From positions 163,834 through 227,833 of the forward strand of contig WGMO01000014.1 in the NCBI GenBank assembly GCA_016125075.1: a stretch of 64,000 bases of DNA, given 5' to 3'. Made by a program: the position numbers and the translations under genes. Source of the stretch: Terrimonas sp. (GTDB lineage: Bacteria; Bacteroidota; Bacteroidia; Chitinophagales; Chitinophagaceae). Of this stretch, positions 27,222 to 35,417 are shown in pieces. Position 1 is the stretch's first letter. Each line of letters begins with the position of its first letter. A model generated the notes under the pieces. It saw nothing but the letters and a program-made list of their open reading frames with translations, was not told where the DNA came from and searched no databases.

Positions 27222-28507
27222 GGGTCCACTTCAGCCACCAGGAAAATACTACCACAAACAATGATCAAATCTTCTTTTTTCGCTTTCGATAAGGCTGCCT
27301 GGATCGCAGTGTTGACGTGTACATAATGATGCCCGTTCAATCCCATACCCGCAGCAAGTTGCAGGAGGCTGAGCGCATCCATGGCCCTTGGAATATGGGC
27401 TTGTGTGAAATAATAATCGGCATACTCCGGCAATAAGGAAAGTACTTTTTCGGGATCCTTGTCCTTAACAATGCCCAAAACGATATGCAGGTGGTTATAT
27501 TGGCTCAGTTCTATCTGTTCGACCATCTGTTTGATGCCATCTTCATTGTGGGCGACTTCCAGGATGATGTCGGGGTGTTGATGGATGATTTCCCACCTTC
27601 CATGAAGCCCTGTTATTTTCTTTACCTGTCTTAATGCTTTTTCGACTATTTCGGTTTCTGTTTTCCAACCCTGCTTTTGCAGAATATCTGCAGCTTCCAA
27701 AACGGTTACCAGGTTCCTGGCCTGGTACAGGCCGGTGAGATCAAGATGGTATTTCTTATGATCTGATTTCGCGAGGGTTTCCACTTCAATGATCAGTTCA
27801 TGATTTTTCCATTGCCAGTCAGCGACCTGTCTTTCTTTCTGGGCCAGAAACATCGGGGCCGCCATATCTTTTGCTTTTTGTTCGAATACGGGAAGGGTGG
27901 CCGGATGCGTTTCACCGATCACCACGGGTATGCCCTCTTTGATGATACCCGCTTTTTCAAATGCAATCTTTTCAAGGGTATCGCCCAGCATACTCACATG
28001 GTCATAACCGATCTGGGTAATGATCGAAAGTTCAGGACGGATGATATTTGTACTGTCAAACCTTCCACCCAGTCCCACTTCAATAATAGCTATATCAACC
28101 TTTTCTTTGGCAAAATGATCAAAGGCCATGGCTACCGTAATCTCAAAGAAACTGGGCTCCAGTTCATCGATTGCAGGTTGTATTTGTGCTGTGAATTCAA
28201 TAACATCGTTCTCGCTGATCATTTCGCCATTGATCTTTATCCTTTCCCGGAAGTCTTTAAGATGGGGGGAAGTATATAAACCGGTCTTATATCCGGCTGT
28301 TTGAAAAATGGCAGCCAGCATATGGCTGACGGAACCTTTACCGTTGGTACCGGCAATATGGATACTTTTGAATTTATCCTGGGGGTTATCCAGCAGGGCA
28401 CAAAGCCTGATGGTATTGGTCAGATCCTTTTTAAAGGCTGCCGGGCCAATACGGCTGAACATAGGGAGTTTCGAAAAAAGATAATCAATGGTCTGCTGGT
28501 AGTTCAT
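27206..28507 (-). CDS. folC: Folylpolyglutamate/dihydrofolate synthase
   Basis: A 433-residue Mur-ligase-fold enzyme that adds glutamate to folates. Seen are the ATP-binding loop I-A-G-T-N-G-K-G-S-V near residue 50, Y-T-S-P-H-L near residue 78, and V-G-L-G-G-R-F-D-S-T-N near residue 140. The Met at 28507 is chosen over 28516 because the upstream Met falls inside the promoter element. It is convergent with the Nudix gene. Confidence 0.94.
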   Translation of the reverse strand: MNYQQTIDYLFSKLPMFSRIGPAAFKKDLTNTIRLCALLDNPQDKFKSIHIAGTNGKGSVSHMLAAIFQTAGYKTGLYTSPHLKDFRERIKINGEMISENDVIEFTAQIQPAIDELEPSFFEITVAMAFDHFAKEKVDIAIIEVGLGGRFDSTNIIRPELSIITQIGYDHVSMLGDTLEKIAFEKAGIIKEGIPVVIGETHPATLPVFEQKAKDMAAPMFLAQKERQVADWQWKNHELIIEVETLAKSDHKKYHLDLTGLYQARNLVTVLEAADILQKQGWKTETEIVEKALRQVKKITGLHGRWEIIHQHPDIILEVAHNEDGIKQMVEQIELSQYNHLHIVLGIVKDKDPEKVLSLLPEYADYYFTQAHIPRAMDALSLLQLAAGMGLNGHHYVHVNTAIQAALSKAKKEDLIIVCGSIFLVAEVDPQYFR

Positions 28508-28513
28508 GGGGAG

Positions 28514-28521
28514 CAAAGCTA
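28514..28521 (-). promoter_or_regulatory. Promoter -7 element of folC, 6 nt from the ATG
   Basis: Minus-strand TAGCTTTG is an exact TAnnTTTG match. Only 6 nt separate it from the folC start at 28507, so the transcript should have almost no leader. Confidence 0.55.
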
Positions 28522-28630
28522 ACTCATGAAAGAGTAGTCTTGTTTTACCCCGGAGTTTTTTTTGAAAATAAGGGCCGGCCGGCAGGGGGAAGAATTGGCT
28601 GACAAGACAAACGGATGCCTGTATCAGGCC

Positions 28631-29509
28631 TTATCCGGCTACCTTAAAATTAAACTGGACCGTGACGTTTGATGTATGATCTGATTTGTCAAACCGGATA
28701 TTCCTCAGGTACTGTACGATGGCATTCCGATAGGCGGAACTGGTGGTAGTGGAGCCACGGGCAAACTGCACAAATGTGCCGATACCATCGGGGGATACAC
28801 TGATATCAGCATAGACCGTAGCCTTGGAAAGGTCGCCGGTAAAAGAGTATTGTTTGACAATCCTTCTGTCACCTCTTGTCACCTGGGGGCCATTACCGCT
28901 CCCAACACCACTTCCGTTGCCCGATCCCAGACCCGTGCCGGTGCCGGTTCCTGAACCATCGCCATTTCCGGTTCCGCTGCCATTACCCTTTCCACCGCCG
29001 GGTTCATAGGTTGTAGAAGTGCCTCCACCACCGGTATTGTTGCCAATGGTTGTCTTACCCAGCACTGCTTTTGGTTTGGGTGGTGCGGGTACCACGGCTG
29101 GCTTATCGGTATTCTTTACGATCGTTTTACTGTTATCGTTAACTTTTGTGGCATTGGGCTTTGGATTATTGGGCTTTAAGATGGCGGGCGTATTGGTGCT
29201 TTCATCTGTCTCAATGTCCTTGGCATCATCAACGGCAGGTGATGGCTCGATGGGTTGATTGGCATATTCACCGGCTGCACCGGCAGCCTGGATGGGGTTG
29301 CCACCGCCGCCACCGCCAATTCCTTTACCATCGATAAATCCTTCATCGGGCAGGTTCAGTTCCACTTCAACTGCGGTTTCAGGCAAGGGAGGAAAAATGA
29401 CAGGGATCTCCAGTTTAATCATAAAGAATATCAGGATCAGCAATCCGGCAATACCTCCGGTGATAAGCGTAGCCTGTGTGTTTTTTTGTCTTTCAAATCC
29501 TGCTGTCAT
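28631..29509 (-). CDS. TonB-like energy transducer with Gly-rich spacer
   Basis: A 292-residue protein with one N-terminal membrane anchor (about residues 14-33, GGIAGLLILIFFMI), a Pro/Asn-rich periplasmic linker, a long Gly/Ser/Thr repeat, and a C-terminal beta-rich domain. That end (SVSPDGIGTFVQFARGS, then V-T-V-Q-F-N-F) is a weak match to TonB_C. It would transmit proton-motive force to outer-membrane receptors, but no ExbB or ExbD gene is adjacent. Met at 29509 is preferred; the Met at 29530 is 1 nt from a consensus promoter element and would hardly be transcribed. Alternative: a non-TonB periplasmic spanning protein. Confidence 0.7.
   Translation of the reverse strand: MTAGFERQKNTQATLITGGIAGLLILIFFMIKLEIPVIFPPLPETAVEVELNLPDEGFIDGKGIGGGGGGNPIQAAGAAGEYANQPIEPSPAVDDAKDIETDESTNTPAILKPNNPKPNATKVNDNSKTIVKNTDKPAVVPAPPKPKAVLGKTTIGNNTGGGGTSTTYEPGGGKGNGSGTGNGDGSGTGTGTGLGSGNGSGVGSGNGPQVTRGDRRIVKQYSFTGDLSKATVYADISVSPDGIGTFVQFARGSTTTSSAYRNAIVQYLRNIRFDKSDHTSNVTVQFNFKVAG
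28883..28999 (-). repeat. Gly-Ser/Thr/Asn dipeptide repeat in the TonB-like gene
   Basis: About 39 codons alternate Gly with Ser, Thr, Asn or Asp (GNGSGTGNGDGSGTGTGTG and on). The DNA is an imperfect six-base-periodic repeat, GC-richer than its surroundings, and encodes a flexible spacer; such tracts can vary in length between strains. Confidence 0.75.
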
Positions 29510-29531
29510 GTATAGAGCCTGTTGATTCATA

Positions 29532-29539
29532 CAAATGTA
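29532..29539 (-). promoter_or_regulatory. Promoter -7 element of the TonB-like gene
   Basis: Minus-strand TACATTTG, an exact TAnnTTTG match, 22 nt upstream of the preferred start at 29509 and 1 nt from the alternative ATG at 29530. Confidence 0.5.
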
Positions 29540-29677
29540 ATTTTATAGTAGCTATATTCATACCGGTTCTTCTTCACACCTGTTATTAAACGATGCAAAA
29601 CTCATGCAGCTTGCATAAAAAGGGCCATTAAAAATGTTAAAATTCATGTTAATGGCTGAAAAAATTTGTCAATAGTA

Positions 29678-30871
29678 TCATTTACGGCGTATCAGCCGGT
29701 ACATAAAGGGTAAGCCGGTTAAAGCACCCAATCCCAACACCACGAAACTGTTTTTACCTCCCCATATTCCGGTTGAATGAAATATCCGGTCAACCAGGTA
29801 TAAACTGAGGACCGAAATGGAGAAGCCGATCGCATTATAAATCGTCAGTGCCGTACCTCTTAGATGGCCGGGCGCATATTGCGCAACCAGGGTGGAAAAC
29901 TGGGGAGAATCCGGCGATACGGTCAATCCCCAAATAAATAGCAGGATAATAAAACCATTTACCGGTAGCTGAAAAAATAAGGGGGATGCTAAACAGCAGA
30001 TGCCTGAAATTAATAAAGCCAAAGATCCGGTTTTGGCACTGCCGATCTTTTGTGATAAATAGCCTCCCGAAACACTGCTGATACTGCCTGCACCGATAAT
30101 CAGGAAACTCAATATGGGAATATTCAGGTTTGCATGGTTTGCATGATTATATAATTCCAGGATCACTGGTAAGAACCCCCAGAAAGTGTATAGCTCCCAC
30201 ATATGACCGAAATACCCCATGGCAGATCTCCGCCAATTCTGGGAACTGAATATTTCGCGGATGGCACCGGGCTTAAAACGCCCCGACCTGATATGGGATG
30301 GGCCGTCCCCGACAAAAACCATCATCAGCAGGGCACCAATAAGGGCAAACAGCGAAGTGATATACAGGACCGTTCTCCAGGGAAGATCAAAATCCCTGTT
30401 TTTTAAAAGATGGGGAAAGGCTGTACCAAGGATAAGGGCACCCAATAAAAACCCCAGGGCTTTCCCCAGCCTTTTATCAAACCAATCTGCTGCAATCTTC
30501 ATCCCAACAGGATAGATGCCGGCGAGAAAAAAACCGGTTAAAAAACGTAAGGCCAGCAATGATGTAGCATCCTTCGCCCACCAGGCGACAGCTGCATTGC
30601 AAAAAGCGCCGAATAAAGTACTCGCGAAAAATAATTTTACCGGTGAAAAACGGTCGGCCAGTGAAAAGAATGCAAATACCAGAGTGCCACAGATGAACCC
30701 GATCATGACGGCCGAAGTAACCTGGCTCACGGCATACTGGCTGAGACCCAGTGATGCCTTCAAATCCGGTAAAACAGCATTACCAACAAACCATAAAGAG
30801 GTCCCGGCAAACTGTGAAATAATAATCAGGGGAAGTATATGCTTTGGAATCTTTTTTACCAAAACTGTCAT
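29678..30871 (-). CDS. MFS transporter
   Basis: A 397-residue membrane protein with 12 predicted helices in two halves of six. The loop between helices 2 and 3 carries the degenerate MFS motif (FFSLADRFSPVKLF), and the equivalent loop in the second half is SGGYLSQKIGSAKTG. It is the last gene of a minus-strand run that begins with the arginase-family gene, 14 nt after the EamA gene. Substrate unknown; an efflux or uptake role linked to the radical SAM or arginase products is conceivable but not shown. Confidence 0.88.
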   Translation of the reverse strand: MTVLVKKIPKHILPLIIISQFAGTSLWFVGNAVLPDLKASLGLSQYAVSQVTSAVMIGFICGTLVFAFFSLADRFSPVKLFFASTLFGAFCNAAVAWWAKDATSLLALRFLTGFFLAGIYPVGMKIAADWFDKRLGKALGFLLGALILGTAFPHLLKNRDFDLPWRTVLYITSLFALIGALLMMVFVGDGPSHIRSGRFKPGAIREIFSSQNWRRSAMGYFGHMWELYTFWGFLPVILELYNHANHANLNIPILSFLIIGAGSISSVSGGYLSQKIGSAKTGSLALLISGICCLASPLFFQLPVNGFIILLFIWGLTVSPDSPQFSTLVAQYAPGHLRGTALTIYNAIGFSISVLSLYLVDRIFHSTGIWGGKNSFVVLGLGALTGLPFMYRLIRRK

Positions 30872-30885
30872 TTGACATAAAGGTA

Positions 30886-31797
30886 TTATTTTCTTTTCTG
30901 GATATTGGCAATGACCAAACCCAGCACCACCAGGATAAAGCTGCTGTAATGAACCCAGTTGATCTTTTCTTTCAGGATCAGCACGGCTTCAACTGTACTG
31001 AAAACAGGGATCAGGTTCCCAAACAGGGAGGCCCTGCCGGCACCCAGGTGACCGATGGCGATATTCCATAGCAGGAAACAGATCACCGAAGCGCCGATAC
31101 CCAGGTAGAGGATAGCGCTGATATTGGGAAGGTCAATGGCAATACCCCCTGTTGTCCTGAATTCATACCAGTAGAAAGGAAACAGGAACAGGGTGCCGAG
31201 GAGAAATACGGAAAAAAGAAAATTCACCGGATGCATGTCTGCCGGTTTTTTCTTCGCACACACATTGTAGATGGCGAATGTAAAGGCTGCCGCAAGCATC
31301 CACCAGTCGCCTTTTGAAAAAGAAAATGAAATCAAATTCTCCAAATGCCCTTTGCTCAGTAAGAGGAGAATACCGAATATACAAATGATCATCCCGATCA
31401 CCCTTAGAGGGGTGATCTTTTCTTTTAAAAAAATCCGGGCCAGTAACACCGACATGATCGGGGAGGAAGTGGTGCCGATTAGGGCCATGTTTACAGCTTC
31501 CGTGTAATGACCGGCTATATAGACAAATGTATTGAACAGGCTCACCCCGGCTACCGCTGTGAGCATAAAGTAAAAAAAATGCTTTTTTAGGTAGTGCAGT
31601 TCCGGGAGAAAATATTTCCAGGCAAAGGGAAGCAAAATAACGGTAGCGGATAACCAACGATAGAATGCAAGGGTAACCGGCGGGATATCTTTTATTACAC
31701 CCCGTGCAATAATAAAATTACCGGACCATATGATGGTGGCGATAGTAGCCAGGAGGGCGCCATAAGCCGTTTTATTTTGCAGGGGTTTCGGGTTCAT
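30886..31797 (-). CDS. EamA/DMT-family transporter
   Basis: A 303-residue inner-membrane protein with ten hydrophobic helices arranged as two EamA repeats (first from AYGALLATIATIIWSGNFII, second from WWMLAAAFTFAIYNVC). Such proteins commonly export amino acids or metabolites. The stop is 14 nt before the MFS start, and its own start is 14 nt after the radical SAM gene, so three genes at least share a transcript. Confidence 0.9.
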   Translation of the reverse strand: MNPKPLQNKTAYGALLATIATIIWSGNFIIARGVIKDIPPVTLAFYRWLSATVILLPFAWKYFLPELHYLKKHFFYFMLTAVAGVSLFNTFVYIAGHYTEAVNMALIGTTSSPIMSVLLARIFLKEKITPLRVIGMIICIFGILLLLSKGHLENLISFSFSKGDWWMLAAAFTFAIYNVCAKKKPADMHPVNFLFSVFLLGTLFLFPFYWYEFRTTGGIAIDLPNISAILYLGIGASVICFLLWNIAIGHLGAGRASLFGNLIPVFSTVEAVLILKEKINWVHYSSFILVVLGLVIANIQKRK

Positions 31798-31811
31798 GCA
31801 GGGTGCTGCGG

Positions 31812-33110
31812 TTAATGGGCAAAATCCATTTCGAAATTACCGGTTATCCTTTCGATCGGTGGATTGAAATACCCGAATTTAAGTTGAGGAAACTCTTCCC
31901 TTACCAGGGTCATTAATTGTTTCACTCCCAGCAGTTCGCCGGTATCGGTGATACCAATCTTCCCCAGGTACCAGTCGGGATCGATATTGAAATTGCGCCA
32001 CTGGATCATGGATAACCCTGTTTCCCGGATCAGTTTTCGCAGGGCCTCATATTCCTTCACGCTGTCCGTCATTCCCGGGAAGACAAAATAATTGATGGAG
32101 GTCCATCCCCCGCATTGGTGCATCACTTTCAGGCTTTCCACAATATCTTCAAAGACATAATTATTAGGCAGGTAATATTTTTCATAAATATGTTTCTGGA
32201 CAGAATTGGTGCTGACCCGCATACTGTTGAGTCCTGCTTTACAAAGGGCTTTTACCGCATCCGGTTTTGAACCGTTGGTATTGATATTGATACTGCCTTT
32301 TTGTGTATGTTTCCTGATTTCTATTATCGAGTCCCGGATGGTTTCCCACATCAGCAGGGGTTCACCTTCGCATCCCTGGCCAAAACTAATGATCGGGTAA
32401 GGGGCAGATTCAAGATGGGGAACGGTAAATTCCACGATCTCTTCAGCGGTGGGTCTGAAACTGAGCCGGTCCTGGGTGGATACGATGGTTTCGTCTTCGG
32501 GCTGGAATGAAATACAACCTATGCAATTGGCATTACAGGCCGGTGAAGTGGGAACGGGACATTCCCACCGGCCCATGGCAAAATTCCGGGCTGCCGGACA
32601 GTTATAGGTCATACAGCAATTTTCCATGAGGTGTTTTACAAGTCGGTTATGGGGATAGGATTTGAGTAAAAGGTCAGTGCCGGTTTCGATCTTTTCGGTA
32701 TCATATCCCGCACATTCCTGGCGGATATCACTTTCGATCCGGATGGCCGTCACAAAAAATTGATCATTCAACCAACCGGCTGCCGTATAACAGAACAAAG
32801 GAAGGGTAGGGGCACCGGGTTCTGTTTCATAAGCCGCCATATATAAACCGGTATGGGCGGGGGGAATGAAAGCGGCTACGGCCCATCCTTTTTCACATAA
32901 GCGCATTTCACCGGAAATAACATCGATACCGATACCTTTCCTTCCGGGTAATTCATAGAGGTTCCCTCCTTCGGGCAGTTCGATCCAGTCGGTTGCTTCC
33001 ACCGGCATCGCATCCCAGCCACTTCGGCCAACGGCATAGAGGCTGGTGTCTTCAAAAATATTTCCCTGGCCATCGGAATATAACAAAAAAGGGGTGAGTG
33101 CTGCTGTCAT
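31812..33110 (-). CDS. Radical SAM protein with extra cysteine-rich segment
   Basis: A 432-residue enzyme. The 4Fe-4S/SAM motif CxxxCxxC is Cys192, Cys196 and Cys199 (A-C-N-A-N-C-I-G-C), unusually late because about 190 residues precede it. Just upstream lie Cys165, Cys166, Cys171 and Cys184, a spacing that could hold a second cluster. The barrel continues with F-G-Q-G-C-E-G-E-P-L-L near residue 244 (the GGEP-like SAM-binding strand) and I-N-T-N-G-S. The C-terminus ends YFNPPIERITGNFEMDF. I do not recognise a characterised subfamily. The neighbours are an arginase-family enzyme, a small membrane protein and two exporters, consistent with a modified small product, but that is speculation. Confidence 0.85.
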   Translation of the reverse strand: MTAALTPFLLYSDGQGNIFEDTSLYAVGRSGWDAMPVEATDWIELPEGGNLYELPGRKGIGIDVISGEMRLCEKGWAVAAFIPPAHTGLYMAAYETEPGAPTLPLFCYTAAGWLNDQFFVTAIRIESDIRQECAGYDTEKIETGTDLLLKSYPHNRLVKHLMENCCMTYNCPAARNFAMGRWECPVPTSPACNANCIGCISFQPEDETIVSTQDRLSFRPTAEEIVEFTVPHLESAPYPIISFGQGCEGEPLLMWETIRDSIIEIRKHTQKGSININTNGSKPDAVKALCKAGLNSMRVSTNSVQKHIYEKYYLPNNYVFEDIVESLKVMHQCGGWTSINYFVFPGMTDSVKEYEALRKLIRETGLSMIQWRNFNIDPDWYLGKIGITDTGELLGVKQLMTLVREEFPQLKFGYFNPPIERITGNFEMDFAH

Positions 33111-33162
33111 GATACTTTAATAAACGTCAGGTGTTCAAATGAATGGGCAAAGGTCGTGCATT

Positions 33163-33744
33163 TCAGGCATTATTGGCAGCGGCCTTTGCCAAATACTCCC
33201 TGCAGAACCTGTTAAAAGCTGCTTCATCAACCGGGTTTCCCGTGGAGATAACGGCCTGCTGGATCAGCCTGTTGTTTTTGAAATCAATGGTGAGTAAACC
33301 GTCCTTCAGGACCAGGTTCGATAATTCTGCCCAATCTATATTCTTTTGAAAAAGGGAAGGATAGATAATTTTTTCCGGGGACACGGATACGACCAGATGC
33401 CGGGTTGCGGAATAATCCAGGAAATCGAAGCCAAGCAGGACGATGGCCACCCACCACCATTCGGAGGCCATCCAGGCTATGGCGCTCAGCATTAATAAAA
33501 ACCGGCGCCAGGTATCGGGAACCATTTTTTTATTTATCCATGCTGCCGCTTTCAAAATAAGAAAGATAGAGCAGGCCAGTATGCAGAGGACGAAAACCGA
33601 TTTGGCAAATAATCCAATCTTGATGGTGAACAATTGGATACTGAGCGCTACGATATTTAGCAGGATCATGAGCCCGGTGATAATACGATAGGTTTTGATG
33701 TTGGTATTTTCAAGCTCAAGATCGTATTGCATGCCGGCTGTCAT
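33163..33744 (-). CDS. Small membrane protein, YcxB-like C-terminus (unknown function)
   Basis: A 193-residue protein with hydrophobic helices at about residues 21-40, 46-64 and 76-99, followed by a cytosolic beta-rich part (VVSVSPEKIIYPSLFQKNIDWAEL is the core) that resembles YcxB-like domains. The start chosen, ATG 33744, shares one base with the TAA of the arginase gene (TAATG), so translation is probably coupled. The longer frame to 33810 would overlap the arginase by 67 nt and adds nothing recognisable. Function unknown. Confidence 0.7.
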   Translation of the reverse strand: MTAGMQYDLELENTNIKTYRIITGLMILLNIVALSIQLFTIKIGLFAKSVFVLCILACSIFLILKAAAWINKKMVPDTWRRFLLMLSAIAWMASEWWWVAIVLLGFDFLDYSATRHLVVSVSPEKIIYPSLFQKNIDWAELSNLVLKDGLLTIDFKNNRLIQQAVISTGNPVDEAAFNRFCREYLAKAAANNA

Positions 33745-34799
33745 TAATGGCGTTCCACCAGGATATTGCATAATTTGAATAAGATCCTCGCGCTGACATT
33801 GGCATCCCATTCCGTTTCCCCCACACCGGTTTCATTCAGGTCAAAACCAATGATCTTTCTGCCGGACTGTATGATCTTCTTGAAAAGATAATAGACCTGT
33901 TCGGTCTCCATCCCCCCGGGTACCGGTGTACCGGTATTGGGACAAAGTTTTGGGTCCAGACCATCCACGTCAAAACTGATATAAACTTTTTCGGGAAGTT
34001 TTTCCACTATTTCCTCGGCTATTTGTCTCCAGGTCTGACCTTCATAGGTCCTGTCTTTTAATTCGCGGTCAAAGTAGGTAATCACCCTGTAATTACTGTT
34101 GAAGATATAATTCCATTCCGCTTCGCTATAATCCCTGACGCCGACCTGTATCAGTCTTTCCAGTTCCGGAATTTCCTGCAGGGCATTAAACATGATACTG
34201 GCATGCGAATATTTGAAACCCATATAGTTTTCACGGAGGTCACAATGGGCATCAATCTGCAGCACCGCAAAATTGCCATGTTTTTCAGCGAGGGCTTTCA
34301 TGAAACCCAAAGGGATGCTATGATCTCCTCCTAAAAGCCCGACAATTTTTCCCTTTTCCAGCAACTCCTTTGTGTTTTCATAGACCCAGTTATTCAGGTA
34401 ATCTCCTCCTTCATTCACTTCTTTCAGGGTTTTCCGCATGAACTGGTTATCTGCCACATCTTCCCCTTCGGCAATATAATCGATATATAATTCGGCTTCT
34501 TTTCTCAGGTAATCACTTTTCATCAGCAAACGCCGGTCAATCTCGAGCATATGGAACCCTTTTTTCCAACCCTCGGGCGTGTCCGTATCAAAAAGGTCGA
34601 CCTGCCGGCTCGCAGCAAAAATATGTTCCGGGGCCCTGGCCGTACCCGCCTGGTAGCTCACCGTCACTTCCCAGGGAACGGGGAGGATCACCAGGGCAGC
34701 ATCTTCTTCTGAAAAAGGGAGGCCGAAAATATTGTTCTTGGGGTTTCCTGCAATATTGGGGTCAAACTTGGAAAGGTCAGTCATGATAGTTTTCTTCAA
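33744..34799 (-). CDS. Arginase/agmatinase-family ureohydrolase
   Basis: A 351-residue binuclear manganese hydrolase acting on a guanidino compound. The three metal motifs are intact: G-G-D-H-S (His160), D-A-H-C-D (Asp183, His185, Asp187) and S-F-D-V-D-G-L-D-P (Asp277, Asp279). Length exceeds a typical SpeB, due to an insertion before the first motif (about residues 80-140). It may act on arginine, agmatine, formimidoylglutamate or another guanidino group; the sequence does not decide. First gene of a minus-strand run with the membrane protein, radical SAM and exporters. Confidence 0.87.
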   Translation of the reverse strand: MKKTIMTDLSKFDPNIAGNPKNNIFGLPFSEEDAALVILPVPWEVTVSYQAGTARAPEHIFAASRQVDLFDTDTPEGWKKGFHMLEIDRRLLMKSDYLRKEAELYIDYIAEGEDVADNQFMRKTLKEVNEGGDYLNNWVYENTKELLEKGKIVGLLGGDHSIPLGFMKALAEKHGNFAVLQIDAHCDLRENYMGFKYSHASIMFNALQEIPELERLIQVGVRDYSEAEWNYIFNSNYRVITYFDRELKDRTYEGQTWRQIAEEIVEKLPEKVYISFDVDGLDPKLCPNTGTPVPGGMETEQVYYLFKKIIQSGRKIIGFDLNETGVGETEWDANVSARILFKLCNILVERH

Positions 34800-34975
34800 A
34801 TAAAAGTGCTTGCAAGTTACGATGCATCCGAATTACGGAACAAGAAAATTTGCGTCAATATATAAGTATTTTTTAACAGGTTATTCTTGAAAATGGCACC
34901 ATAAGCAGTTGAATAACAATCGCGAACCATTTTCATTTTCCAGGGTTAATTTCAAAAAGTCATTTCTTTTTAAAT

Positions 34976-34983
34976 TAACTTTG
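34976..34983 (+). promoter_or_regulatory. Promoter -7 element of ccmE-ccmF
   Basis: TAACTTTG, an exact TAnnTTTG match, 17 nt before the ccmE start codon. The 201-nt gap between the divergent arginase and ccmE genes holds nothing else that could be named. Confidence 0.55.
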
Positions 34984-35000
34984 CATTTCAATTCAAGAGT

Positions 35001-35417
35001 ATGAAAAAAATCCATATCGCTATCCTGGTGTTGATTGTGGGTGCCATTGCGGTGCTGATCAGCCTTTTGCCCACCCTCAGCACCTATGAAACAGTGGCAT
35101 CTGCCAAGGAAAAGCAGGGTAAATATGTTCACCTGATTGCAAAACTTGATAAGAATGAGCCTGTACAATATGATGCAGTGAATAACCCCAACTATCTCAG
35201 TTTTGTGGCGATTGATTCATTGGGCCAGACGGTTAAGGTGGTTTACAATAATGCCAAACCCGACAACCTGGAGCATAGTGAAAGGCTGGTGCTGAAAGGG
35301 AAAATGGAAGCCGATCATTTTGAGTGCAAAGAAATTCTGATGAAATGTCCTTCAAAGTATACTGACGATCCCAAGCGGGTACAGGAGAGCGTTAACAATA
35401 ACATGCAAACAAACTAA
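35001..35417 (+). CDS. ccmE: Cytochrome c maturation heme chaperone CcmE, CxxxY type
   Basis: A 138-residue membrane-anchored OB-fold protein that carries heme to the cytochrome c assembly enzyme. One N-terminal helix (residues 4-23) is followed by the periplasmic barrel. The heme-linking His of the enteric HxxxY motif is replaced by Cys116 in M-K-C-P-S-K-Y, giving CxxxY, the variant known from archaea and some delta-proteobacteria. It directly abuts ccmF (stop 35417, start 35418), so the pair is one unit. CcmA-D genes are not seen here. Confidence 0.87.
   Translation: MKKIHIAILVLIVGAIAVLISLLPTLSTYETVASAKEKQGKYVHLIAKLDKNEPVQYDAVNNPNYLSFVAIDSLGQTVKVVYNNAKPDNLEHSERLVLKGKMEADHFECKEILMKCPSKYTDDPKRVQESVNNNMQTN

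Noticed and set aside
28883..28999. CRISPR-like or minisatellite array
   Set aside because: The repeats are imperfect, in frame and encode a Gly-rich spacer; there are no spacers of fixed length.
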